Below the pieces are notes generated by a model. The model saw only the letters and a program-made list of their open reading frames with translations. It was not told where the DNA came from and searched no databases. DNA of 14,721 bases, from assembly GCA_016210125.1 (NCBI GenBank), contig JACQUS010000021.1, positions 1 to 14,721 on the forward strand. The letters run 5' to 3'. The first letter of the stretch is position 1. Each line of letters opens with the position of its first letter. This document shows positions 5,990 to 13,706 of this stretch, one piece after another. Source of the DNA: Chloroflexota bacterium. GTDB taxonomy: Bacteria; Chloroflexota; UBA6077; FW602-bin22; JACQUS01. The position numbers and the translations under genes are program-made.

Positions 5990-7866
5990 TGTGCGGCATC
6001 GTCGGCGTCTGCAACCTGAACGGCGAGCCGGTCGGCCATCCGCTGCTCCAGCGCATGACCGACGCGGTCGCCCACCGCGGGCCTGACGGCGAGGGGCACT
6101 ACGCCGACGGGCCGGTCGGGCTGGGCCACCGCCGGCTGGCCATCATCGACCTCTCGCCGGCCGGCCGCCAGCCCATGGCCAACGAGACCGGCGACGTCGT
6201 CGTCACCTACAACGGCGAGATCTACAACTTCCAGGAGCTGCGCGTCGCGCTGGAGGCGCGCGGCCACCGCTTCCACTCGCGCACCGACACCGAGGTGGTC
6301 GTGCATGCCTACGAGGAGTGGGGCGAGGCCTGCGTCGAGCGCTTCAACGGCATGTTCGCCTTCGCCCTCTGGGACCGGCCGCGGCGGCGGCTCTTCCTGG
6401 CGCGCGACCGCTACGGCGTCAAGCCGCTCTACTGGTATGCCCAGCACGACCTGGTCGTCTGCGCTTCGGAGATCAAGGCCATCCTCCAGCACCCGCGCGT
6501 GCGGCGGGCGGTCAGCTATCCGGCGCTGAACGAGTACTTCACCTTCCAGAACATCTTTAGCGACCTCACCCTGTTCGACGGCATCCGCCTGCTGCCGCCC
6601 GGCTGCACGCTGGTCGTGGACTTGGCCGACGATCCGCGGCCGGTCGTGCAGCGCTACTGGGACTACCCGTTCTCCGACGGCGCGTGCGGTCTCCCCGAGG
6701 ACGAGTGCGCCGAGCGGCTCTACCATCTGCTGCTGCAAGCCGTCACGCGGCAGCTCGTCAGCGACGTGCCGGTCGGCTCGTATCTCAGCGGCGGCGTAGA
6801 CTCCGGCTTCATCACCGCCGTCGGCGTGCGCCACCTGCCGCGGCTGGCGACCTTCACGGGGGGCTTCGACCTCAGCTCGGCTTCGGGCCTGGAGATGGCC
6901 TTCGACGAGCGGCGCAACGCCGAGATGCTGGCCAACCTGCTCAAGACCGAGCACTACGAGGTCGTGCTGCACGCCGGCGACATGGAGTGGGTGCTGCCGA
7001 AGCTGATCTACCATCTCGAGGACCTGCGCGTTGGGCAGTGCTACCCGAACTACTACGTCGCCCGGCTGGCGAGCAAGTTCGTCAAGGTCGTGCTCTCCGG
7101 CGCCGGCGGCGACGAGCTGTTCGGCGGCTACCCGTGGCGCTACTACCGCGGCCTGACCAGCGCTGGCCGCGACGACTATCTGCGCCGCTACTACGACTTC
7201 TGGCAGCGGCTCGTGCCCGACCAGGACAAGCCGGCTCTGTTCAATGGCGCGACCAACCGAGAGCTTGGCGAGCACTCGACGGCCGAGGTCTTCCGCGACG
7301 TCTTCCGCGCCTGGCCGGGTGATTTCGAGCGCCCCGAGCACTACGTCGACGCGTCGCTCTACTTCGAGCTGAAGACCTTCCTGCACGGCCTGCTGGTCGT
7401 CGAGGACAAGCTGAGCATGGCGCACGGGCTGGAGACGCGCGTGCCCTTCCTCGACGATGACCTGGTCGCTTTCGCGGTCAGCTTGCCGGCGCGCTACAAG
7501 CTGCGCGAGCTCGGCCAGATCGTGCACATCGACGAGAACGAGCTGGGCAAGCGCTTGCGGGTTGAGCGCGCGACCAACGAGGGCAAGGCCGTGCTGCGCC
7601 GAGCGCTGGCGCGGCTGATCCCGCGGGAGGTCGCCGAGCGCGCCAAGCAGGGCTTCAGCGCGCCGGACGCGAGCTGGTTCCGCGGCGAGAGCATCGACTA
7701 CATCAACCGCCTGCTGCGCGACCCCAAGGCGCGCATCTACGACTACCTCCAGCCGTCCTACGTGGCCGGCGTGCTGGACGAGCACTGCGCCGGCCGCGTC
7801 AACCGCCGCCTGCTCATCTGGTCGCTGCTCAGCTTCGAGTGGTGGTGCCGTGCCTTCCTTCCCTAG
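5989..7866 (+). CDS. asnB: Asparagine synthase (glutamine-hydrolysing), AsnB-type glutamine amidotransferase
   Basis: A full-length 625-residue AsnB-type enzyme. The N-terminal class II glutaminase starts MCGIVGVCN with the nucleophile C2 and has R49 (HRRL), N75-G76 (YNGEIYN) and D100 (SRTDTE). The C-terminal synthetase has the ATP pyrophosphatase loop SGGVDS (267-272) and SGAGGDELFGGY (370-381). The family hydrolyses glutamine, channels ammonia and amidates an adenylated carboxylate, classically aspartate. In surface-glycan loci such enzymes (for example WbpS-like proteins) are thought to amidate uronic acids; that reading is favoured by context but plain asparagine synthesis cannot be excluded from sequence. 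The start is fixed by the need to expose C2. The next SDR begins 30 bases after its stop. Confidence 0.93.
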   Translation: MCGIVGVCNLNGEPVGHPLLQRMTDAVAHRGPDGEGHYADGPVGLGHRRLAIIDLSPAGRQPMANETGDVVVTYNGEIYNFQELRVALEARGHRFHSRTDTEVVVHAYEEWGEACVERFNGMFAFALWDRPRRRLFLARDRYGVKPLYWYAQHDLVVCASEIKAILQHPRVRRAVSYPALNEYFTFQNIFSDLTLFDGIRLLPPGCTLVVDLADDPRPVVQRYWDYPFSDGACGLPEDECAERLYHLLLQAVTRQLVSDVPVGSYLSGGVDSGFITAVGVRHLPRLATFTGGFDLSSASGLEMAFDERRNAEMLANLLKTEHYEVVLHAGDMEWVLPKLIYHLEDLRVGQCYPNYYVARLASKFVKVVLSGAGGDELFGGYPWRYYRGLTSAGRDDYLRRYYDFWQRLVPDQDKPALFNGATNRELGEHSTAEVFRDVFRAWPGDFERPEHYVDASLYFELKTFLHGLLVVEDKLSMAHGLETRVPFLDDDLVAFAVSLPARYKLRELGQIVHIDENELGKRLRVERATNEGKAVLRRALARLIPREVAERAKQGFSAPDASWFRGESIDYINRLLRDPKARIYDYLQPSYVAGVLDEHCAGRVNRRLLIWSLLSFEWWCRAFLP

Positions 7867-7896
7867 GCTCCAGGCTGCCGTCGGCGGGACGGCGTG

Positions 7897-8844
7897 ATGC
7901 ACGTTCTGGTCACCGGTGCGGCGGGCTTTATTGGCCGACGCGTATGCCGCAAGCTGGCGGACCAGGGGCACACTGTGCTACGCGTCGTCCGTAACGAAAC
8001 AGGCATCGGATTGGCCGACGTCGAGACCGCGCCCGCACACCACACGCTCGCGATCGACCTGCGGGAGACGCACGCCCTGGAGGGCGCGTTGATCAGCGGG
8101 CCGCGCCCCGACGTCCTCGTGCATCTGGCGGCGGTCCTGCCGCCGGCCTTCACAGGTCCGGCGGCCGAGCGCGCAGCAGAGCTGAACGCGCAGATCGATC
8201 TGAACGTCTTCGGGGCGGCGCAGACGCTGGGCATCGCCGTCGTCTACAGCTCCAGCTCCAGCGTCTATGGACTGGGCGCTGGTGACCTGAAGACGGAATC
8301 GGCATCCCCGACACCAATCGGCCCCTATGCGGCAGCGAAGCTCGCCAGCGAGCTCTTGGGCCGGCGCATCCTGTGGGAGCGCGGTCTGCCGTACACGGTC
8401 CTGCGCATCAACGCGCCGTATGGGCCAGGGCAGGCTACCCGCACAGTTCTAAGGATCTTTCTGGAGCGCGCATCGAAAGGTCTCGCACTCCTCTATCACG
8501 GCTCTGGGTCGCGGGAACAAGATTTCACGCACGTCGACGACGTCGCCGACGCCGTGGTCGCCGCCGCGTTTCGGCAACGCACCGGCACCTACAACATCTC
8601 GGGCGGCGAGCCGATCGCGATGAAGCAGCTCGCCGAGCTAGTGATCCGATGCGTTCCGATGTGCGGCAGCACCGTCGCTCCTTCGGGACAGGACGATCCA
8701 CAGGAAGGCGTGCCGGCGCGCTACAGTACTCGCCGTGCCCTGGCCGAGCTGGGGTGGCGGCCAAGCATCGCGCTCGCGTGCGGCATCCGGGCCTGGGCGC
8801 AGGACCTTCTTGCGGTCGGCTATGAAGATCGGTCTTCTGTCTGA
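7897..8844 (+). CDS. NAD(P)-dependent epimerase/dehydratase, extended SDR
   Basis: A third extended SDR in the locus, 315 residues. It has TGAAGFIG (6-13) at the cofactor site, HLAAVLPP, VYSSSSSVYG (116-125), Y144-A-A-A-K148 as catalytic pair, LRINAPYGPG and QDFTHVDDVADA. Arg residues after the second strand (RVVRN) suggest NADP. The protein diverges clearly from the two earlier SDRs, so it is not a recent duplicate, and probably acts on a different sugar nucleotide. ATG 7897 is preferred; GTG 7894 would add one residue. The C-terminal 23 bases overlap the phosphoesterase gene in another frame. Confidence 0.87.
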   Translation: MHVLVTGAAGFIGRRVCRKLADQGHTVLRVVRNETGIGLADVETAPAHHTLAIDLRETHALEGALISGPRPDVLVHLAAVLPPAFTGPAAERAAELNAQIDLNVFGAAQTLGIAVVYSSSSSVYGLGAGDLKTESASPTPIGPYAAAKLASELLGRRILWERGLPYTVLRINAPYGPGQATRTVLRIFLERASKGLALLYHGSGSREQDFTHVDDVADAVVAAAFRQRTGTYNISGGEPIAMKQLAELVIRCVPMCGSTVAPSGQDDPQEGVPARYSTRRALAELGWRPSIALACGIRAWAQDLLAVGYEDRSSV

Positions 8845-9541
8845 CGCACACGGGAATGCCGTCGCCGTTGCGGCCTGTCTGCGAGCGCTCGACGTGCTGG
8901 GCGTCGGGCCCGTATACTTCCTGGGCGACGCCGTCGGCTACCTCTCTGGTGAGCGCGACGTCTTGCGCTTGCTCCGAGCTCGGCAGGTGACCTGCCAGCG
9001 CGGCAACCACGAGGCGATGCTGCTCGGTGAGCTTCCGGTGAGTCCGGAGCGAGAGCGCATCTACCAGCTCGCGGCAGCCCGCCAGCGGCTCTCTGCCGAT
9101 GAGCTGGCGGACCTTAACTCTTGGCCTGATAGCCGACTCATCGACGTCGGCGGCCGGAGATTGCGCCTATTGCACGGCTCACCTCACGATCCACTGGAAG
9201 GTTACGTATACCCGGACGCGGACCTTTCGCGCTTCGACGGCCTGCCGTACGACGCTATCTTTATGGGCCACACGCACTATCCCTTCGTCGCGCGACGGGG
9301 CGATATGCTCATCGTGAACGTTGGCTCGTGCGGGCTGCCGCGCGACGAGGGCGACATGCCGGCGTTCGCGGTGTACGCTGCCGAGACGCATTCGTGCAGG
9401 ATCTACCGGCTGCATATCGATGCGGCGAGCGTGCTAGACCGCTGTGGCGAGGGACACGTGGCCGCCGAGGTGCGGGCGTGCCTCGAGCGCAAGTCGCCTA
9501 GACCCATCGTAGGTACGGTTCTTGACGGAGGAGTCGTTTGA
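8822..9541 (+). CDS. Calcineurin-like metallophosphoesterase (YfcE/MJ0936-type, Metallophos_2)
   Basis: A 239-residue phosphoesterase with all metal ligands: D8 and H10 in SDAHGN, D36 in GDAVGY, N62-H63 in GNHE, H118 in LHGSP, and H150/H152 in GHTH. The compact domain matches the small bacterial phosphodiesterase type that uses two divalent metals. Substrate is unknown; in this locus it could cleave a sugar phosphate or a nucleotide-linked intermediate. ATG 8822 starts exactly at the first beta strand (MKIGLLSDAHGN) and lies 23 bases inside the preceding SDR gene. Its stop overlaps the ATP-grasp start (TTTGA, 9537-9541). Phosphoesterases of this kind are uncommon in standard glycan operons. 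Confidence 0.9.
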   Translation: MKIGLLSDAHGNAVAVAACLRALDVLGVGPVYFLGDAVGYLSGERDVLRLLRARQVTCQRGNHEAMLLGELPVSPERERIYQLAAARQRLSADELADLNSWPDSRLIDVGGRRLRLLHGSPHDPLEGYVYPDADLSRFDGLPYDAIFMGHTHYPFVARRGDMLIVNVGSCGLPRDEGDMPAFAVYAAETHSCRIYRLHIDAASVLDRCGEGHVAAEVRACLERKSPRPIVGTVLDGGVV

Positions 9542-10587
9542 ATCCCCTGACGGTTCTGGTCACGGGTGTTGGTGGTGGTGGTCATGGCGAGCAGATTCTC
9601 AAAGCTCTCCGTATGGCGAAGACACCCTACCGCATCATCGGTGCCGACATGCTCCCGTACGTGACGAAGCTCAAAGAGGTGGACGAAGCCTACGTTCTCC
9701 CCGCTGCGAGTCATCCAACGTACGTGGAGCGGCTGCTCGAAGTCTGCGCGCGGCAGAACGTCGCTGCCGTCTTCCACGGCTCCGAGCCAGAGCTCAAAGT
9801 GATGAGTGCTCGCCGCGACGAGATTCAAGCCCGAGGCATCTTTCTGCCCATCAATCCGGCCTCGGTCATCGATCTCTGTATGGACAAGGTGCGCACGTCC
9901 GAGTTTCTCGTAGCTCACGGCTTCGACGTGCCGGCGTACAGGCGCATCCGTACACCGGAGGATCTGAGTGCCTTTCACATCCTGCCAGCGGTGCTGAAGC
10001 CGTCAGTCGGCGGTGGCGGCTCGGCGAACATTTTTATCGCTCAGAACCGTCGTGACCTTATGTGCTTTGGCGAGTACTTGCTCTCCCTCTATCCCGAGTT
10101 CATCGCGCAAGAGTACGTCGGCACCCCGGACGATGAGTATACCGTCGGCGCCCTGGTGACGATGGACGGCGTGTTGCTCAACTCTATCGCCGTAAAGCGT
10201 AATATCCTCACGAGTTTGAGTGCCCGAATCAAGGTGCCGAATCGGTCGGGAAGGCAGGATTTGGGACCAGTGCTGGCCGTCAGTAGCGGAATATCACAAG
10301 GTATCATCGGTCCTTTTCCTGATGTCACGAGTCCGTGCGAGGAAATCGCAGCCGCCATAGGCTGCCGCGGCGTCCTAAACATTCAGTGCCGCTTCGTTCG
10401 CGGCAGAGTTCTCGTGTTCGAGATCAATCCACGTTTCTCCGGAACCACATCGCTTCGCGCAATGGTGGGCTATAATGAGCCCGACGTGCTCATTCGCACG
10501 AGCCTTTTCGGCGAGGAGTTCGCCCCCCACTTTGCGTACGGCTCCGGGTTCATCATCCGCGGTTTGCACGAGACCCTTTTGGCGTGA
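9538..10587 (+). CDS. ATP-grasp ligase, carbamoyl-phosphate-synthase-large-subunit-like
   Basis: A 349-residue stand-alone ATP-grasp protein. The N-terminus has a Rossmann-like preATP-grasp part (VLVTGVGGGGHGEQ, 6-19; IIGADMLPYVTK). The grasp region contains DKVRTSEFL (116-124), LKPSVGGGGSANI with K154 as ATP-binding lysine, QEYVGTPDDEYTV (191-203), and the Mg-binding FEINPRFSG (294-302). Such enzymes join a carboxylate to an amine or thiol through an acyl phosphate. CarB-like single-domain members are common next to polysaccharide genes but mostly uncharacterised. TTG 9538 is supported by GGAGGAG (9527-9533) and overlaps the phosphoesterase stop by 4 bases. Base composition here is much lower in GC than in 1.5-7.9 kb (63 G+C of 120 at 10201-10320 by hand count), suggesting separate origin. 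Confidence 0.85.
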   Translation: MNPLTVLVTGVGGGGHGEQILKALRMAKTPYRIIGADMLPYVTKLKEVDEAYVLPAASHPTYVERLLEVCARQNVAAVFHGSEPELKVMSARRDEIQARGIFLPINPASVIDLCMDKVRTSEFLVAHGFDVPAYRRIRTPEDLSAFHILPAVLKPSVGGGGSANIFIAQNRRDLMCFGEYLLSLYPEFIAQEYVGTPDDEYTVGALVTMDGVLLNSIAVKRNILTSLSARIKVPNRSGRQDLGPVLAVSSGISQGIIGPFPDVTSPCEEIAAAIGCRGVLNIQCRFVRGRVLVFEINPRFSGTTSLRAMVGYNEPDVLIRTSLFGEEFAPHFAYGSGFIIRGLHETLLA

Positions 10588-10597
10588 TGCGACGAAG

Positions 10598-11782
10598 ATG
10601 ACGGCGACGAGCGTTATGTCACTACTTGACTTGGTCGACTTGCCATTCCATATACGTATCGCTAACGAACCCTCGAATGGCGAATTTCCAGACGTCTTGC
10701 CGTTCGTGGTCGGTGTGTCGACAGAGACCGGGCTCCTCGTGCAAGCACCCTGCGCAACTGTCGCCGTATATCTCGACGCAGTTTACCTCCGAGGCCTCGC
10801 CATCGGGTGCCCGATGGCGGAGACCGGCTTTGGGCGAGCCTATGCGGACGACTTTCTCGGATTCGTTGTGCGCACGCTGAGGCCTGCAGCGGTAGAGGGT
10901 CAACGTGTGCTCGAGATTGGCTGCGGTGATGGCTATTTGCTGTCTCGATTGCAGCAGCGCGGAGCCCACGTCGTGGGTGTCGAGCCAGGCGAGCACGGGC
11001 AGGACGGCTCGCGGCACTACGGCGTCGCAATCGTGCGCAGCTCGTTCCCTACGGAGACGGCGGCGACCGCCGGCCCTTTTGACCTGATCCTGCACTATGC
11101 AGTGATGGAGCACCTGACCGATCCGGACGCTTTCCTCCGTGCGCAGGCCCCCCGGCTTGCCACGACGGGCAAGATCGTTTTTGCGGTCCCGGACTGCAGC
11201 GCGTACGTCGCACACGGCGACGTCGGGATGTTCGCGCATGAGCACTGGAGCTACTTCACGCCGCAGTCGCTTCGGGCGCTCGTCGAGCAGGTTGGCCTGC
11301 GCCTGGCCCACGTCGAGAGGTCTGGGTTCGGTGGCGCGCTCTACGCCGTCGCCGACGCTCGGGGTGCCGCCGCGGCGGGCGCCGAGTCGAACTGGGACGT
11401 GCAGGATTTCGCTGCGCGGGTGCGGCGAGGAATCGACGGTGCGCGAGCGTTCTTCGCCACGGCGCTGCGGCCGGGGCGCTCGGTCGGAGTGTTCGCACCG
11501 GGGCGCTTCATCAATTACCTTCACCTGGCTCAGCCCGCGCAGTTGCCCAGGCTGTTCGACGACGAGCCGAATCTTCACGGGAAGTACTATCCGCCCTTCG
11601 ACCAAGTCGTCGAGTCGCGCGCTGCCCTCCTGGCCGAGCCGGTGGACGAGCTGATCATCGCCTCCCGCTCCTTCGGGGAGCGCCTCAGGAACGAGCTGTC
11701 GCAGGAAGGTGCCTTGCGCGAAACGCGGATTTCGCTGCTTGACGAGGTCCTGAGCTGCGCTTCCTCGGGCGCGGCGCTATAG
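10598..11782 (+). CDS. SAM-dependent methyltransferase with C-methyltransferase-type C-terminal domain
   Basis: A 394-residue protein. Residues about 100-245 are a class I methyltransferase: VLEIGCGDGYLL (104-115) for SAM, E129 in VGVEPG, and YAVMEHLTDP. It carries MFAHEHWSYFT (211-221), a signature of the sugar C-methyltransferase group. The C-terminal third (GVFAPGRFINYL, LFDDEPNLHGKYYPPFDQVVES, ELIIASRSF) resembles the Methyltransf_14 domain of those enzymes. The N-terminus (1-95) is unlike the usual family: the Cys-rich zinc-binding domain is missing and replaced by about 70 unassigned residues. It could C- or O-methylate a keto-sugar or another carbonyl substrate. Start ATG 10598 lies 10 bases after the ATP-grasp stop; ATG 10616 is possible. 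Confidence 0.82.
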   Translation: MTATSVMSLLDLVDLPFHIRIANEPSNGEFPDVLPFVVGVSTETGLLVQAPCATVAVYLDAVYLRGLAIGCPMAETGFGRAYADDFLGFVVRTLRPAAVEGQRVLEIGCGDGYLLSRLQQRGAHVVGVEPGEHGQDGSRHYGVAIVRSSFPTETAATAGPFDLILHYAVMEHLTDPDAFLRAQAPRLATTGKIVFAVPDCSAYVAHGDVGMFAHEHWSYFTPQSLRALVEQVGLRLAHVERSGFGGALYAVADARGAAAAGAESNWDVQDFAARVRRGIDGARAFFATALRPGRSVGVFAPGRFINYLHLAQPAQLPRLFDDEPNLHGKYYPPFDQVVESRAALLAEPVDELIIASRSFGERLRNELSQEGALRETRISLLDEVLSCASSGAAL

Positions 11783-11827
11783 GTGTGGGGCGCACCGAGA
11801 GCGAGCTTGGATGTCACGGTAAAACGG

Positions 11828-12397
11828 ATGGATCGTTTTTTCCAGCGGCTGGTAGAGCTCTATAAGAAGCTCCGCGGCGACGTGCGTGAGCGGTGGCAGC
11901 GCGACCTGCCCTTCGCGGAGCTGCTCTTCGACCGCTGGGAGCGTGCCGCAGCGCTCGGCTTCGGAGAGGGTACGAGCATCTATCATCACAGCTACGTCTA
12001 CGGCGACGTCCGCGTCGGCAAGTGCACCTGGATCGGCCCATATACCTTGCTCGACGGCTCGGGCGGTCTGACGATCGGCGACTACTGTAGCATCAGTGCC
12101 GGGGTGCAGATCTACACCCACGACACGGTGCGGTGGGCGCTATCCGGCGGCCACGCTGAGTATGAGCACGCCCCGGTCTCTATCGGGAGCTACTGCTACA
12201 TTGGAAGCCAAACTGTGATCGCCAAGGGCGTGACGATCGGCGACCACTGCCTCATCGGCGCCTGCTCGTTCGTCAACCGCGATATCCCACCGTACACTGT
12301 CGCCGTTGGCGTCCCATGCCGGCCTGTCGGCCGGGTGCACGTCGGTCCATCCGGCGACATCACGTTTCTCACCGAGCGCCGGCACAGCAAGCTCTAG
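11828..12397 (+). CDS. Hexapeptide-repeat acyltransferase (LbH/XAT-like O- or N-acyltransferase)
   Basis: A 189-residue left-handed beta-helix acyltransferase. An alpha-helical, charged N-terminus (1-40) precedes hexapeptide repeats from about residue 50 to 163: VYGDVRVGKCTWIGPY, LTIGDYCSISAG, VSIGSYCYIGSQ, VTIGDHCLIGAC. YTHD (97-99 region) supplies the His that is usually catalytic. It ends with the typical AVGVPCRPVG. The likely reaction is acetyl transfer from acetyl-CoA to a sugar amine or hydroxyl; the amino sugar made by the aminotransferase at 3368-4537 is a candidate acceptor. The start is uncertain: GTG 11783 directly after the previous stop would add 15 residues, but ATG 11828 gives the more natural MDRFFQRL beginning. 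Confidence 0.87.
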   Translation: MDRFFQRLVELYKKLRGDVRERWQRDLPFAELLFDRWERAAALGFGEGTSIYHHSYVYGDVRVGKCTWIGPYTLLDGSGGLTIGDYCSISAGVQIYTHDTVRWALSGGHAEYEHAPVSIGSYCYIGSQTVIAKGVTIGDHCLIGACSFVNRDIPPYTVAVGVPCRPVGRVHVGPSGDITFLTERRHSKL

Positions 12398-12412
12398 TCG
12401 TGTGGTGGAAGT

Positions 12413-13588
12413 GTGACCGAGAGCCGCAGAAGGGTGCTGCTCCTCTTCGGCATCGGCCACCTCGACGAGATCCTCGTCAAAGGGAACGTGTGGTACGTCC
12501 GCTATTACGAGAGCTATTTCGACGAGGTGTGCGTCGCCTATCTTCTCGGTGGACCGCGTGAGCCGGTTCGCGAGGGCCGCACGACTCTCGTATCGCTGGC
12601 GCGGGGTCAGGCGTGGCTCGACCTGCTTCTGGGGCCCTACCGCCTCGTCCGCCTCGCGGCGCAGATCGGCGCGTCGGCGTACGTCACTGCCGACTTCGTG
12701 TTCTCGTGGTGGACCGCATGGCTGGTGCGGCTCATCGGCAGAGCGCGGGTCTATCTCGTACCTGTCTGCATACCCGAGCAGATCTATGCCAGCACCAAGC
12801 GGTCATTGTCTGGCCTTCCGATTTGGCTGGAACGGCTCCTCGTGCGAGTGAGCTTCCGTGCCGCGAGTCGCGTGTGGACAGCCAAGGGCGCTGGGAGCTA
12901 TGTCGCCTTGCTGAGCGATGATCCACGCGCGCGGGGCAAGCTCGTGGTGACCGATGCGTTGGTGGACTCGCTCCCGACGCCGCAGTTCTTCGAGCGCCTG
13001 GAGAGCTTGCGGGAGGATGGCCGCGAGCCGCGGGGCGATGGCCGCTCATGCCACCTGATCTACGTCGGCCGCTTGCACCGCGAGAAGCTGGTGGGTGACC
13101 TCATCGACGCCCTGGCGCTCCTCACGCGCGATGGCCAGGTCGACAAGCCGGCTCGCCTCACGCTCGTGGGCGACGGCCCCGAGCGGGCGGCTCTAGAGGC
13201 GCGCGTGGCGGACCTCGGCCTCGGCGGCGCCGTGCACTTCGCCGGCGCCGTGCCCAACGCGACGCTGCCCGACTACCTCTTCACCGCGGACATCTTCGTC
13301 TCACCACTCACCGGCACCGCCCTGCGCGAGGCGGCGCTGTGCGGGCTGCCGATCGTCGCCTACGACATGGACTGGGTCTCGGGCCTGCTGCGCCACGAGG
13401 AGACGGCCCTCCTCGTGCCTCCGGGCGACATCGAGGGCCTAGCGCGTGCGGTCTTGCGACTGGCGCAGGATGAGGCCCTGCGCCGACATCTCTCGCAGAA
13501 CGTCGAGCAGCTCGCCTGGCGGCTGTGGTCGCCGGCGGCGGTGGTGGAGTCGCTGCGCCAGGTGTTCGGCGACGCAGATGGGCTATAA
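12413..13588 (+). CDS. GT4-like glycosyltransferase (GT-B fold)
   Basis: A 391-residue glycosyltransferase. The C-terminal half is clearly Glycos_transf_1: HLIYVGRLHREK (214-225), LTLVGDGPERAALE (249-262), VHFAGAVPNATLPDYL, ADIFVSPLTGTALREAALCGLPIVAYD (in pieces, 292-318) and TALLVPPGD. The usual EX7E motif keeps its second Glu (E306) but has Pro at position 298 where the first Glu would be. This TG-AL-EAAL form appears to me to be a recognised subtype rather than a broken gene. The N-terminal half is divergent. It would transfer a sugar from a nucleotide donor at the cytoplasmic membrane face; donor unknown. GTG 12413 follows GTGGTGGAAG. Confidence 0.87.
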   Translation: MTESRRRVLLLFGIGHLDEILVKGNVWYVRYYESYFDEVCVAYLLGGPREPVREGRTTLVSLARGQAWLDLLLGPYRLVRLAAQIGASAYVTADFVFSWWTAWLVRLIGRARVYLVPVCIPEQIYASTKRSLSGLPIWLERLLVRVSFRAASRVWTAKGAGSYVALLSDDPRARGKLVVTDALVDSLPTPQFFERLESLREDGREPRGDGRSCHLIYVGRLHREKLVGDLIDALALLTRDGQVDKPARLTLVGDGPERAALEARVADLGLGGAVHFAGAVPNATLPDYLFTADIFVSPLTGTALREAALCGLPIVAYDMDWVSGLLRHEETALLVPPGDIEGLARAVLRLAQDEALRRHLSQNVEQLAWRLWSPAAVVESLRQVFGDADGL

Positions 13589-13589
13589 T
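13584..13589 (+). promoter_or_regulatory. Perfect TATAAT, possible -10 box ahead of the radical SAM gene
   Basis: TATAAT stands at the very end of the glycosyltransferase gene, covering its stop (TAA, with the gene's last codon CTA-related bases). It is an exact sigma70 -10 and stands out in GC-rich DNA. It is 117 bases before the radical SAM start. No good -35 is found at 15-18 bases upstream, so support is weak. The gap 13589-13706 otherwise shows nothing clear. Confidence 0.15.
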
Positions 13590-13706
13590 ATGCTGCAAGC
13601 TTGCTCCGTAGGGACGGCACGCGACGTCATTCTCGGCAAGCGCGGCCTCGTCAGCGCTGGCGATGGGCCACCGGGGCGACGCTCCTAGGGGGCCAGAGGC
13701 GGGGTG

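Noticed and set aside
5914..7971. Long open frame on the minus strand opposite asnB (685 codons)
   Set aside because: It mirrors the codon bias of asnB in GC-rich DNA, has no recognisable domain, and asnB itself carries all catalytic residues in the plus strand.
13590..13688. 32-codon open frame MLQACSVGTARD... right after the glycosyltransferase
   Set aside because: No Shine-Dalgarno, starts at the stop of the previous gene, and no similarity recognised; length is within chance in GC-rich DNA.
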